Assembly: GCA_019752015.1 (NCBI GenBank)
Contig: JAIEMQ010000061.1
Span: 1 to 58,444, forward strand
Length of the DNA stretch: 58,444 nt
Direction: 5' to 3'
Origin: Cyanobacteriota bacterium
GTDB lineage: Bacteria; Acidobacteriota; Vicinamibacteria; Vicinamibacterales; UBA2999
Positions 17,325 through 27,271 of this stretch are shown in pieces (the stretch's first letter is position 1; each line of letters opens with the position of its first letter). The position numbers and the translations under genes were made by a program. Below the pieces are notes generated by a model. That model saw nothing but the letters and a program-made list of their open reading frames with translations. It was not told where the DNA came from and did no database searches.

Positions 17325-17666
17325 ATGCCGCCGACCTCGAACAAGACGCCGAACGCGCTCCTTCACGGGGCGCTCGATGCGCTGATCCTCAAGACGCTAA
17401 CGCGTGGCCCGAGCCACGGTTACGCGGTCGCGCGGTTCATCGAGGAGACGACCGGCGACGCGTTCCTGATCGAAGACGGGTCGCTCTACCCGGCCCTCTA
17501 CCGGCTCGAGCGCAAGGGGTGGGTCGAGGCCGAGTGGGGCACCTCGGAGCTCGGGCGGCGCGCCAAGCTCTACCGGCTCACCGACGCGGGGCGCACGCAG
17601 CTCGCCGCCGAAATGGCGACGTGGCGCAAGTTTTCAACCGGCGTGTCAAAGGTGTTTGCCACATGA
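17325..17666 (+). CDS. PadR-family transcriptional regulator of the ADOP operon
   Basis: A 113-residue PadR-s1-type repressor. The winged helix is visible: ALDALILKTLTRGPSHGYAVARFIEE, then LIEDGSLYPALYRLERKGWVEAEWG, the wing segment RRAKLYRLTDAGRTQL, and a short C-terminal helix. These proteins sense small molecules and repress adjacent transport genes. The ATG at 17,325 was preferred to 17,307 because the latter lies in the operator region. The stop overlaps the ADOP start as ATGA, so regulator and permease are translationally coupled. Confidence 0.9.
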   Translation: MPPTSNKTPNALLHGALDALILKTLTRGPSHGYAVARFIEETTGDAFLIEDGSLYPALYRLERKGWVEAEWGTSELGRRAKLYRLTDAGRTQLAAEMATWRKFSTGVSKVFAT

Positions 17667-20335
17667 AGCGTTCGCTGCGTTCGTGGTTGTGGCGCGTGCC
17701 GCTCGATCAGGAATTCGATGAAGAGATCGCGCTGCACCTCGAGATGCGCACGCGCGAGCTGATCGCCGCTGGCATGGATCCGGCGGAGGCGCGCGCCCAG
17801 GCGATCAGGAAGATGGGCGACGTGCGCACCCTGAAGCGCGAATGCGTGGACCTTGGCAGAAAGCGAGATCGTGAAATGCACGTGACCCTGTTCCTCGAAG
17901 AGCTGCGCGACGACATCAAGTTCGCGTTCCGGCAACTGCTGGCGGCGCCGGCATTCACGCTGGTCGCCACGCTGACGCTGGCGCTCGGCATTGGCGCCAA
18001 CAGCGCGATCTTCGCGCTGGTTGATGCGACCCTGTTGCGCGCGCTGCCGTATCCCAACCCCGATCGGCTGGTAACGATCTGGGAGACGTCGGCGATCAGC
18101 GCGAAGGGCTTCGTGTCGCCGCCCAACATGCAGGACTGGAATTCGAGGAGCCGGACGTTCGAGAAGATCGCCGGGTTCACGCCGAGCGTCGCCAGCATGG
18201 TGCTCGCGAAGAACGACGGCACCGCTGAAACGATCTCGCGCCAGTGGGTGACGGCCGGCATTTTCGATGTGCTCGGCGTGCCGCCGATTGCCGGCCGCAC
18301 GTTCACCGCCGACGACGAGCAGAAGCGCGCGCGAGTCGTGGTGTTCAGCGAAGGCTTGTGGGAGAGCCGCTTCAATCGCAATCCGGCGATCGTCGGCAAG
18401 GAGGTCAAGCTCGACGGCGAGCTGTGGACCGTCGTCGGCATCGTGCCGAAGGAATTCGAGATCCTCGGCAAGACCAGCATGTGGGCAATGCGCCCATTCG
18501 TCAATATGCCGCCGCGCGCGCGCGCCTCGTATCAATTGCAGGTGGTCGGCCGCATGAAGCCCGGCGTCTCGATCGAGGCGGCGCAATCCGATCTCGTTGC
18601 CGTGGCTAATGGCCTGGCGCGCGAGTTCCCCGACTTCAACAAGGATCGCGGCGTCGCCCTGGAACCGATGCACGACACCATGGTCGGCAGCGATCTGAAG
18701 ATCACGTCGATGCTGTTTCTCGGCGTAGTGGGATTCGTGCTGTTGATTTGCTGCGCCAACGTCGCCAACCTGCTGCTGGCGCGCGCGACGGCGCGGACGC
18801 GCGAGCTTGCGGTGCGCTCGGCGCTTGGCGCCGGCCGCCTGCGCATTGTCAGGCAGCTGCTGACCGAAAGCGTCGTGCTCGCGCTGATTGGCGGCGTGCT
18901 CGGCATCGGCGTCGGCTATGGGATTCTGCGCGTCGCCCCGCTGCTGATTCCGGACGGCCTCCTGCCGGGCACCGTCATCTTGCAGTTCGACATGCGCGTC
19001 GTCGCGTTCTGCGCCGTCGCGGCTCTGATCGTCGGCGTGCTGTTCGGGATTGCGCCGGCGTGGCAGGCAACGAGCTTCTCGTCGCCCGAAGTGATGGGCT
19101 CCGACACCCGCACCACCACCGGCAGCGGCGGCCGGCTTCGCAGCCTGCTCGTGATGGGTGAAGTCGCGACCGCGGTGCTGCTTCTCTTCGGCGCCGGCCT
19201 GCTGCTGCGCACGCTGATGGCGGTCGAATCGTTCGATCGCGGCTTCAAGGCACGCAACGTGCTGACCATGCTGGTCGATCCGCTGGGCTCGACGTATCCA
19301 ACGCCGGAGAAACTGCGGCAGTTCTTCGATCAAGTCGAAGCCGACACGCGCGCATTGCCCGGTGTGCAGGATGTGGCGTGGAGCAGCGCCGTCCCGCTCG
19401 GCGAGTCGGTGTTCGGCGAGTATCCGTTCAACTACCAGGTCGTCGGCGACGCGCCGCTCGAAGCCTCGCGCCGGCCGACCACGAACTACCAGATCGTCAG
19501 CCCGACATATTTTTCGACGCTCGATCTCGCGATCGTCGCGGGCCGCAACTTCGACGAGCGCGACGCACCGGCCAGCCCGCGCGTCGCCATCGTCAACGAA
19601 GCGTTGGCGCGTTCGCTCGGCGGCCGGAATCCCATCGGACTGCAGCTCGCGGTGGTGCCGGCGGATTCGCCGAATGACAAGCCGGCCATCGTCGAAATCG
19701 TCGGCGTGGCGAAACAGGTGAAACAGCGTCCCGATGAAACCTCGGACTTCGTCCAGTTGTATACGCCGCTTGGCCAGGACCTGGTGGGCGACATCATGCT
19801 GATGGTGAGGACGCAGACCGATCGCGCGTCGGCGCTGGCGCCGTCGGTGCGGTCGGTGATCGAGAACATCGACCGGACGCAGACCACCAGCGTGGCGAGC
19901 GTGACGACGCTCGAGGATGTGGAATGGGCGGCAACGGGCCGCCATCGGTTCCGCGCCGTGATGGTGTCGGCGTTCGCGACGCTTGCCGTCGTCCTGGCGA
20001 TGGTCGGCGTGTTCGGCATCCTCGCGTATTCAGTGCAGATGCGGATCCGCGACTTCGGACTGCGCCGTGCGCTCGGCGCAACGAGCGGCGACGTCATCAG
20101 GCTGGTCGTCGGCGGCGCGGCGAAGGTGGTCGCGGCCGGCATGGCGATCGGGCTGGTCTTGTCGGCGGCGTTCGCGCGGCTGATCACGACGATGCTGTTC
20201 GGCGTTCAACCGCTGGACTTCGTGACGTTCGCGCTCGTCACCATCGTGCTCGGCATCATGACGGCGCTTGCGATCGCGGGTCCGGCGTGGCGCGCGGCGC
20301 GGATCGATCCGGCGCAGGCGCTTCGACAGAAGTGA
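17663..20335 (+). CDS. ADOP-family ABC transporter permease
   Basis: A 890-residue protein with the full ADOP layout. The N-terminal domain (residues 1-80) has FDEEIALHLEMRTRELIAAGMDPAEA and ends ECVDLGRKRDREM. TM1 is [25 protein letters not shown], followed by a MacB-like periplasmic domain and an FtsX block with [29 protein letters not shown] second TM (near 490), a second periplasmic domain and a C-terminal FtsX block with RIRDFGLRRALGATSGDV complete it. No ATPase gene is linked, which is typical of ADOPs. It follows padR by a 4-nt overlap; a longer open frame upstream is not coding. Export or envelope-stress function is inferred from MacB relatives. Confidence 0.92.
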   Translation: MKRSLRSWLWRVPLDQEFDEEIALHLEMRTRELIAAGMDPAEARAQAIRKMGDVRTLKRECVDLGRKRDREMHVTLFLEELRDDIKFAFRQLLAAPAFTLVATLTLALGIGANSAIFALVDATLLRALPYPNPDRLVTIWETSAISAKGFVSPPNMQDWNSRSRTFEKIAGFTPSVASMVLAKNDGTAETISRQWVTAGIFDVLGVPPIAGRTFTADDEQKRARVVVFSEGLWESRFNRNPAIVGKEVKLDGELWTVVGIVPKEFEILGKTSMWAMRPFVNMPPRARASYQLQVVGRMKPGVSIEAAQSDLVAVANGLAREFPDFNKDRGVALEPMHDTMVGSDLKITSMLFLGVVGFVLLICCANVANLLLARATARTRELAVRSALGAGRLRIVRQLLTESVVLALIGGVLGIGVGYGILRVAPLLIPDGLLPGTVILQFDMRVVAFCAVAALIVGVLFGIAPAWQATSFSSPEVMGSDTRTTTGSGGRLRSLLVMGEVATAVLLLFGAGLLLRTLMAVESFDRGFKARNVLTMLVDPLGSTYPTPEKLRQFFDQVEADTRALPGVQDVAWSSAVPLGESVFGEYPFNYQVVGDAPLEASRRPTTNYQIVSPTYFSTLDLAIVAGRNFDERDAPASPRVAIVNEALARSLGGRNPIGLQLAVVPADSPNDKPAIVEIVGVAKQVKQRPDETSDFVQLYTPLGQDLVGDIMLMVRTQTDRASALAPSVRSVIENIDRTQTTSVASVTTLEDVEWAATGRHRFRAVMVSAFATLAVVLAMVGVFGILAYSVQMRIRDFGLRRALGATSGDVIRLVVGGAAKVVAAGMAIGLVLSAAFARLITTMLFGVQPLDFVTFALVTIVLGIMTALAIAGPAWRAARIDPAQALRQK

Positions 20336-20357
20336 CTGCCTCCCTGTCGCCTCGCAA

Positions 20358-22994
20358 TCACTCTTGCCGCAGCGTCGTCATCGGATCGAGCCGTGACGCG
20401 CGCATCGCCGGTACCGCCGCGGCGAGCAGGCATACCGCGACGATCAGGATGATGCTGGCGGCATACGCGAGCGGATCGGTGACGTGCACGACTTCACCAA
20501 TCACGCCCGCCGTCGGCGTTGCGATCAACAGAATCGCGAGCGCGAACGCCAGGCCGGTACCGGCAAATAACCCGAACCCGACCGGCTTCGCCGTCTGCGA
20601 GAGCACCAGCCTGGTGACATGGCGCGACGTGGCGCCCAGCGCCATCCGCACGCCGATTTCCCTGGTGCGCTGTTCCACGAGATATGACAGCACGCTGAAC
20701 AGTCCGGACACCGTCAGTGTTAACGCGAGCGTGCCGAGCACGAGCGTGGTCCAGAACGCAAGGTTCAGAAAGTATCGCTCCATCCGCGCCATCGTCCGCA
20801 TGGTGAGTATCTGGCCCATGTTCGGGTCGATGATCGTCAGCCGCTCGAGCAGGTGCTGGCGCGCCAGTTCCGGATCGCCGTTGACGCGAACGATGACGGA
20901 TGTCTTCGGTGTTTCAGTGCTGGCCGGAACGAAGATGCCCGGATCGTTCGTGTCCGTAATGCGGAATCCGGCGACATCTCTCGAGATGCCGACGACTGTG
21001 AACGATCGCGAGGACAGCATCGGTTCGTCGTCCCGCCGTGTCGGTGAATCCGGATCGGCCTCCATCTGCATGACCTGACCGATGGCGTCCGACTTCGGAA
21101 ACAGCGTGCGGGCCATGGTCTCGCTGAGGACCACGACCGGCGCGGCACGCTCGTGGTCCGCGAAGGTGCGCCCGCGGACGATCGGAATGTCGAGCACGGC
21201 GAAATATTCCGGGCCCACCATCTTGTAGGCGGCGGTCGTCTTCAACGCCGGCGTCTCGACGATCGCCGCGCGCGGCAACGACAGCAGGTCGGGCCAGGTG
21301 GCGGCCATCATCGCGATGCGCGGGTCCGAGGCCAGCGATTGGATCATCGCGGCGCGCTTCGGTTCGTTGACGATCTCGACGATCACGGTGTCCGCGGTCC
21401 GCATTCCGGGATCGACCGTGGCCGACGCGAGTGCGCTGCGGAGAAACACCGCTGAGCAGATCAACAGCAGCGCCGACGCCGCCACTTGCAGGCTGATCAG
21501 CACCGTGCGTGCCCGGCCGGGCTTGGCGTCCTTGATCAATTCGCCGCGCATCGTCCGCACCGGATCGATCCGCGTCGCATGCAGGGCAGGCATCAAGGCG
21601 AAGAAGATCGTGGACACCAGCGCGCCCGCGATCAGAAACACGCCGACGCGCCAATCCGCCTTGAACCCCATGATGGAGATGTCGCCGAGGTCGGGCGGGA
21701 TGGTCGGTAACACCGCGGCCAGCGTGCCTTCGATCGCGACGCGGGAGACCACGAATCCGACGGCCGCTGCCGCGAGTGCCAGCAGCAGGCTTTCGGTCAG
21801 CAGCTGCCGGACGATGCGGGGACGTGACGCGCCGAGCGAAAGACGAATGCCGATTTCGCGCTGCCGCGACACCCCGCGCGCCAGCAGCAGGTTCGCCACA
21901 TTCGCGCAGCCGATCATCAAAATCAGGCCGAAGGCAAAGAACAGCGGCGCAAACAGCACCATCGCTTCGAGGGGCTGCGGCACGGTGCCGCGCCGGGGCG
22001 TCAGCACGATTCGCGCGTCGCGGCGAGTGGTGGCGCCGCTGCGTTGCGCATCCCAGGCGTCGAGCTGCGCACGCGCGGCGGCGGCGCTCAGTCCGGGCTT
22101 CAGCCGGCCGACGATCGCGATGCCGGCCTGATCCTCGCGGCCGCGATGGATCGGCCGGAACTCGGCGAGCGACGAGAGCGGCGCCCACAGATCCGGCGCG
22201 CCGACGTTCAAGCCGCGGAACGACGCGGGCATCACGCCGACGACTTCGTGCGGCGCGCCGTTGACGATGATCTGGCGGCCGACGACGTTCGGGTCGCGAC
22301 CGAATCGTCGCTCCCAACCCTTGTCGCTCAGTACCACGACCGGTTGCGGCGCCGATCGATCGTCGTCGGAGGCGAGCAGCGTGCGCCCCATCGCGGCGCG
22401 GACGCCCAGCACCTGGAACGCGTTGCCGCCGAGCAACGTGATCGCCATCATGCGCCCGTCGACGCGTGAATCGACGTCGCCGAGCTCCATATACATGCCC
22501 GCGAACACGCTGGTCTCGCGCATCATGGCGTCGAACTGCGGCCGCGTGAACTGCTGCCACTCGTCGTTGGCGTCGCGCGGCCGCTCGACGGCAAACATCT
22601 CGTTGATGTCAGGCACGTGGTCGACGCGGAACAGGAAGATGTTGAGCACCGAGAACAGCACGGTAACGAGACCGAGCCCGAGTCCGACCGTGGCCACGAT
22701 CGTGAAGCTCGCCAGCGGCGCCCTGGCAATCGTGCGCACTGCGTAGGTCAGATCACGAATGGTGTTGTCGACGGTGGCGGTGCCGCGTTGGTCGCGGCAC
22801 TCGTCGGCGGCGACGGTGGTGGATCCGAACCGCGCCTGCGCCATGGCGCGTGCGTCTTCCGGGGACCGGCCCTGCTCGATGAGCTTTTGTGTTTCGCGAT
22901 CGAGGTGAAACGACAGCTCGTCGTTCAGATCGCGCTCGGCGCGCCGCGGTGACAACAGCGCCCGTGCCCGCAATAGCCAGTCGCGCACCATCAT
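20358..22994 (-). CDS. ADOP-family ABC transporter permease
   Basis: An 878-residue protein with the ADOP N-terminal domain (DLNDELSFHLDRETQKLIEQGRSPEDARAMA). TM1 is FTIVATVGLGLGLVTVLFSVLNIFLF, which is divergent from the ALGIG consensus. Two MacB/FtsX halves follow ([32 protein letters not shown] and VEQRTREIGVRMALGATSRHV). It starts one base after the padR stop (22,996), so the two are co-transcribed. It is convergent with the ADOP at 17,663, whose stop is 22 bp away, giving two complete padR-ADOP units tail to tail. Confidence 0.92.
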   Translation of the reverse strand: MMVRDWLLRARALLSPRRAERDLNDELSFHLDRETQKLIEQGRSPEDARAMAQARFGSTTVAADECRDQRGTATVDNTIRDLTYAVRTIARAPLASFTIVATVGLGLGLVTVLFSVLNIFLFRVDHVPDINEMFAVERPRDANDEWQQFTRPQFDAMMRETSVFAGMYMELGDVDSRVDGRMMAITLLGGNAFQVLGVRAAMGRTLLASDDDRSAPQPVVVLSDKGWERRFGRDPNVVGRQIIVNGAPHEVVGVMPASFRGLNVGAPDLWAPLSSLAEFRPIHRGREDQAGIAIVGRLKPGLSAAAARAQLDAWDAQRSGATTRRDARIVLTPRRGTVPQPLEAMVLFAPLFFAFGLILMIGCANVANLLLARGVSRQREIGIRLSLGASRPRIVRQLLTESLLLALAAAAVGFVVSRVAIEGTLAAVLPTIPPDLGDISIMGFKADWRVGVFLIAGALVSTIFFALMPALHATRIDPVRTMRGELIKDAKPGRARTVLISLQVAASALLLICSAVFLRSALASATVDPGMRTADTVIVEIVNEPKRAAMIQSLASDPRIAMMAATWPDLLSLPRAAIVETPALKTTAAYKMVGPEYFAVLDIPIVRGRTFADHERAAPVVVLSETMARTLFPKSDAIGQVMQMEADPDSPTRRDDEPMLSSRSFTVVGISRDVAGFRITDTNDPGIFVPASTETPKTSVIVRVNGDPELARQHLLERLTIIDPNMGQILTMRTMARMERYFLNLAFWTTLVLGTLALTLTVSGLFSVLSYLVEQRTREIGVRMALGATSRHVTRLVLSQTAKPVGFGLFAGTGLAFALAILLIATPTAGVIGEVVHVTDPLAYAASIILIVAVCLLAAAVPAMRASRLDPMTTLRQE

Positions 22995-22995
22995 C

Positions 22996-23328
22996 TCAGG
23001 CCAGCTTCATCACGCGCCCGATCGCGTGTGACATGCGCTGCCATTCGCGCGTTTCGACGGCCAGCTGCCGGCGGCCGGCGGCGGTGAGGCGGTAGTACTT
23101 GGCGCGGCGGCCGAGCTCCGACACCGCCCACTCCGCCTCGACCCAGTGCTGATGCTCGAGCCGGTGAAGCGCGGGGTAGAGCGACCCCTGGTTGATCCGC
23201 AGTACGTCTTCCGAGATCTGCTGGATGCGCTCGGAGATCGCCCAGCCGTGCAGCGCCTCCGCCTGCAGCGTCCGCAGGATCAGCAGGTCGAGGGTGCCGG
23301 GCAGCAGGTCGGGAGTGGCTCGTGGCAT
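22996..23328 (-). CDS. PadR-family transcriptional regulator
   Basis: A 110-residue PadR protein: LLPGTLDLLILRTLQAEALHGWAISERIQQ, then RINQGSLYPALHRLEHQHWVEAEWAVSELG, wing AKYYRLTAAGRRQL, C-terminal helix to KLA. The ATG at 23,328 gives the usual PDLLPGTLDLLIL start. It precedes the ADOP at 20,358 with a 1-nt gap and presumably represses it. A palindrome lies just upstream of the start. Confidence 0.9.
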   Translation of the reverse strand: MPRATPDLLPGTLDLLILRTLQAEALHGWAISERIQQISEDVLRINQGSLYPALHRLEHQHWVEAEWAVSELGRRAKYYRLTAAGRRQLAVETREWQRMSHAIGRVMKLA

Positions 23329-23332
23329 TGGT

Positions 23333-23345
23333 GTCGACTGTCGAC
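23333..23345. promoter_or_regulatory. Palindrome upstream of padR
   Basis: GTCGAC-T-GTCGAC, six-base arms, 5 bp upstream of the padR ATG at 23,328. It is a candidate operator by position; its sequence differs from the palindromes at the other two padR genes. Confidence 0.5.
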
Positions 23346-23357
23346 CATTCCGTGACG

Positions 23358-26065
23358 CTATTGGGCGCGCAGCGCGGAGCACGGGTCGATCCGTGTCGCG
23401 CGGCGCGCGGGCAGCCATGCCGCCATCACTCCCACCGCCAACAGCAGCAGCGTGACGATCGTGAATACGATCGGATCGGTCGGCGTTACCCCGAACAGAA
23501 ACCTCTGCAGCACGCGCGTCACCCCGGCCGCGCCGGCGAGCCCGACGATCAGGCCGGCGACGACGATGCGGAGCGCGCGCGCGAGCACGAGGCGGAGCAC
23601 GTCGCGGCGTTCGGCGCCGAGCGCCATGCGCACGCCGATCTCGCGGCGGCGCTGCGTCACCGCGTAGGCCATCAAACCGTAGAGGCCGCACGTCGCGATC
23701 AACGTCGCCGTCGTCGCGAACAGCCCCAGCAGCACCATCCGGAAACGCGGCTGCGCCACCGACGCCGCGACCGCTTCGTCCATCGTCACCGCGCTCTGGA
23801 TCGGCAAATCGGGCGCGGCGCGGCGAATTTCCGCGCGGATGCCTTCGACGGCGCTGGTGGGAGTCGATGTGCGGACGACGAACGCCACGAACCGCAGGAA
23901 CCCGCTGTGATCCTGCTGGAATGGCACGTAGATCATTGGCTGAACATCCCGCTCGAGACTCCGCTGACGAATGTCTGCGACCACGCCCACCACCGTCAGC
24001 CACTCGCCCCGATCGATCACGTTTGCGCGCACGCGCCGGCCGAGCGCCTGGCCCGGATCACCGGGAAAGGATTCGCGCGAGACGCGCTCGCTGACGATCG
24101 CCACCTTCGGCGCGGCCGCCGTGTCCTGCGCCGTGAAGTCGCGCCCCGCCAGCAGCGGAATTCCCATGGTCGTGAAATAGCCCGACTCGATCCTCGGCGC
24201 GCCGGCACGGAGCGCCGGCTTCGGCTGCCCTTCGACGTCGAAGTCGCCTTGGATGAACATTCTGCCGAACGGCATCGAGTTGATCAGGCTCGCGGATTGC
24301 ACGCCCGGCAGGTACTCGATGCGATCGAGCACGCCGCGCGCGAAGGCATGGATGCGATCGGGCCCGTCGTAGAGGTGTTCAGGGAGCGTCACCCGGACGG
24401 TCTGCACGACGCCGTCGCGCCCGCTCGATTCGAAGCCGGGCGACACGTTCGTGAGACGCACGAAGCTGTGAATCAGCAGGCCCGCGCCGACCAGCAGCAC
24501 GAGCGTCATCGCGAGCTGCCCGGCAACCAGCAGCGTCCGCAGCCGCTCGCCCTGACGGTCGCCCGTCGTGCGGCCGTCGCCGGCGTGCAGCGCGAGGCCT
24601 TCGCCAAACGCTGCGCCGCTGAGACGCAGCGCCGGCACGAGCCCGATCAGCAGCGTCGAGACCAGCGACAAGCCGAGGCAGAACATCGTCACGCGGGCGT
24701 CGATCACGATGCCGCCGAGGCGCGGGAGCATTGATGGCGGCACCAGCGGCAGGGTGAGGTCGATCGCGATCCACGCGATCATCACGCCGAGCGATGCGCC
24801 CAGCAGCGACAACACGACCGCTTCCGTCAGCAGCTGACGGACGATCCGCCGGCGTCCCGCGCCGAGGGCCATGCGTACGGAGAGTTCGCCGCGGCGCGCG
24901 CTGAGGCGCGCCATCTGCAGGTTCGCGACGTTGAGGCAGGCGATCAGGACTACGAACGAGACCGCCCCGAGCAGGATCAGCAGCAGCGTGCGCACCGACG
25001 CCGTGCCGTACTCCTGCAAGCCGGCCGCGCGCGCGACCACGGGGACGTTCGGCGCCAGTGCGCCTTCTGTCCCGAGTGTCCCGAACGGAACAATCGACGC
25101 ATCGTTCACCAACGCCGTCAATTCCGCTTCCGCGCGTTCCCGCGTCACGCCTGTCTTCAGGCGGCCCAGCAGGAAGAGAAACCTGTTCCGGCCGATGTCG
25201 CCCGGCCAGCGATTGGGCAGAAAGACGTCTGCTTCCTGCAGGGCCAGCGCGCCGTTCCCGACCACCGGCCTGAAGCCGAAGTCCGGCGCCAGCACGCCGA
25301 CGACGGTGCGGGGCGCGCCGTCGATGCTGATGGACTGTCCGACGATCGCCGGATCAGCCTGGAGCGACGTGCGCCACAATCGATGGCTGACGATCGCGGC
25401 GCGATCGTCGTCTGACGCCAAGGCGACGGCGAGGAAGGCGCGGCCGCGCACCGGAGCAACGCCCAGCGTGTCGAAAAAATTCGGACTCACGTCGACCGCG
25501 CTCACCTGCATCGGCTCGCCGCGTCCGGTGAGCAGCGCATCGATCGGGGCGTAGGCGGCGAGATGATCCAGCGCGGCGACGCGCGGGCGCATCCTCTCGT
25601 ACGCCGTGGGCGCCCAGGTCGAGAACGTCCTGACGCCCCTCTCGGTCTGCTGCGCGGACGAGACGATGACGAGGCGATCGGGAGTGGGATACGGCAGCGG
25701 GCGCCAGAGCACACCGTAGGCGACGGAGAAAATCGCGGTGTTGAGGCCGATGCCCAGCGCGAGCGTGGCGAGGGCGGTGAAGGTGAACCTGGATCGCGCC
25801 GCATCAATCGCAGCGTGTGCCGCAGGTCCTGCGCCAACGTTTCGACCGCCGGGACGATCCACGGTTCGCGCGACTGTTCGCGCAGCCGCAGCGGATTGCC
25901 GATCCGCCGCCGCGCTGCCGCGCGCGCCTCATCGCCGCACAGGCCATCCGCGTCGGCAAGGGCGTCCGCCTTCATCGCTTCGTGAAAGCGCAGCTCGTCT
26001 TCCAGATCCCGATCGAACTGATTTCGCCGGAAGAAAAACAGCAGACGTCGCAGCACCGAACCCAC
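23358..26065 (-). pseudogene. ADOP-family permease split by a one-base frameshift
   Basis: The 5' frame starts at the GTG at 26,065 (GGGAGG 5 nt upstream) and encodes the ADOP N-terminal domain (RDLEDELRFHEAMKAD...HTLRLMRRDPG). At about 25,788 a T is missing (GGTTT reduced to GGTT in the coding strand). The protein continues in the next frame as FTFTALATLALGIGLNTAIFSV and runs intact to 23,358, ending RRATRIDPCSALRAQ. The sum of both frames is about 902 residues, the normal ADOP length. The FtsX signatures LNVANLQMARLSARRGELSVRMALGAG and TQRRREIGVRMALGAERRDV are present. The frameshift is either a fresh mutation or a consensus error at a homopolymer. Confidence 0.85.
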
Positions 26066-26089
26066 GGCACCCTCCCGAGAATCAGGACA

Positions 26090-26434
26090 CTAAGTCGTCT
26101 TCATCACGCGCATGATCGCGCCGGACATCTGGGAGAATCGCGATTCCTGGACGCCGAGCTGGTTTTTCCCGGCAGTCGTGAGCTTGTAGAAGCGCGCGCG
26201 CCGGTGGTTCGCCGAAATCTTCCACTCGGCCAACACCCATCCCTTGATGAGCATCCGCTGGAGCGCCGGATACAGCGATCCCTCTTCGATCGTCAACACC
26301 TGCGCCGACAGCAGCTGAATGTGTTGCGCGATGCCGTAGCCGTGCATCGGCTCGATCGACAGCGTCTTCAGAATCAACATCTCGAGCGTGCCCGGAAGCA
26401 GCTCGTTCCTGTTCTTCGTCTTCGTGTTTGTCAT
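26090..26434 (-). CDS. PadR-family transcriptional regulator
   Basis: A 114-residue PadR protein: ELLPGTLEMLILKTLSIEPMHGYGIAQHIQ, TIEEGSLYPALQRMLIKGWVLAEWKISANHRRARFYKLT, and a C-terminal helix ending MRVMKTT. It lies 24 bp upstream of the frameshifted ADOP and presumably regulates it. A palindrome sits in its promoter region. Confidence 0.9.
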   Translation of the reverse strand: MTNTKTKNRNELLPGTLEMLILKTLSIEPMHGYGIAQHIQLLSAQVLTIEEGSLYPALQRMLIKGWVLAEWKISANHRRARFYKLTTAGKNQLGVQESRFSQMSGAIMRVMKTT

Positions 26435-26447
26435 CAGTTTCTCTTTG

Positions 26448-26462
26448 CATAGACGAACTATG
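26448..26462. promoter_or_regulatory. Palindrome upstream of padR
   Basis: CATAG-ACGAA-CTATG, five-base arms, 14 bp from the padR ATG at 26,434. It is a candidate PadR operator by position only. Confidence 0.5.
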
Positions 26463-26582
26463 GGAGTGGAAAGTTTCGCCCCTTTGAGGAGAAGAGTGGG
26501 TCGGCGATTTCAGCCGTGAAGCATCAAGGCCATACTTCCCGTAGGGCGGAGCCGCGCGGATGCGATCTGCTGCGGAGGGCTG

Positions 26583-26792
26583 CTATTCTTCGAAATGGCG
26601 CTTTGCGAACGCGCGGCCTGAGCCCGATTTCAGGTATCGCTCGAAGCGGACCGCCCTGTGCTCGTCTGTGAACTCGACGACAACGTGATGGTGCCATGGC
26701 CGGTGCTTCGCCGTGTGTGGGCAGCGGCCGGCATTGTGATCGACCAGCCTTGCATCGACGTTGGATGTCAGACCGGCGTAAAAGCGCGGCTT
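26583..26792 (-). pseudogene. GIY-YIG endonuclease remnant (C-terminal two-thirds)
   Basis: The frame encodes RFYAGLTSNVDARLVDHNAGRCPHTAKHRPW and then FERYLKSGSGRAFAKRHFEE, the YAGLT and R...H catalytic face and C-terminus of a short GIY-YIG nuclease. The first strand with the GIY-type tyrosine motif is missing. The coding sequence is fused upstream to an unrelated remnant, so the gene is truncated. Confidence 0.75.
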
Positions 26793-26829
26793 GGATCTTG
26801 CGCTCCGAAACGGAGTGACAGGGGGCAAA

Positions 26830-27157
26830 TTCCGGACAGTCGGGATCAATCGACCACGTCGGCGACAGGGCGCGTGCGCAAATGCGTTTCGAATGAGCCG
26901 GGAAATCTGATAGGCGGCTTGCCCATCTGGATTGGGAGAAGACTTGGGATCTGCTACGACTGCCCGATTCACCGTAACGGCCATGAGGTACGTGGCAGAC
27001 TTGAAGGAACGCCGCTGCGAAGTCGGCCTGATCCTGCCGTAGCGCAATCTCCTCGTACCGCACGCGATGCTGACCGTGCGTCCACTCGATAGGAAGATCG
27101 AGCGGCTGTCGATTCCCTGTGACGGCGAGCCGCACTGCAGATGTGAGGCGGAACTGG
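26830..27157 (-). pseudogene. Remnant of an unknown conserved protein, two frameshifts
   Basis: Three reading frames must be joined: HRVRYEEIALRQDQADFAAAF, then ATYLMAVTVNRAV and QAAYQISRLIRNAFAHAP, then PTWSIDPDC. Together they read as one conserved helical protein of a type I recall from mobile regions, but no function is known to me. The frame changes fall near 27,005 and 26,870. The N-terminus adjoins a SLOG remnant and the C-terminus a GIY-YIG remnant. Confidence 0.55.
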
Positions 27158-27262
27158 AGCATCTGAAAGCCCTTCTCGATCATCGTGCCGAGACGCGCCT
27201 TCACCTCGGCGGGAAGCCGGGAAATCTGTCGTGAACCGGCGACGAAAACGGTTGATGCAGGC
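27158..27262 (-). pseudogene. N-terminal remnant of a SLOG-like gene, paralogous to the island gene at 31,965
   Basis: It encodes VFVAGSRQISRLPAEVKARL and TMIEKGFQ, nearly the same as the first 32 residues of the intact protein at 31,965 (VFVAGSRQISRLPTEVSARL). Similarity stops after FQ. It shows that a related element once occupied this side of tRNA-Ala, outside the present island. Confidence 0.75.
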
Positions 27263-27271
27263 ACGACAATC

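Noticed and set aside
16910-17662. A 1141-residue fusion of an upstream region with the ADOP
   Set aside because: The extension runs out of frame through the AAC(3) remnant and padR; the ADOP has its own ATG in ATGA overlap with padR.
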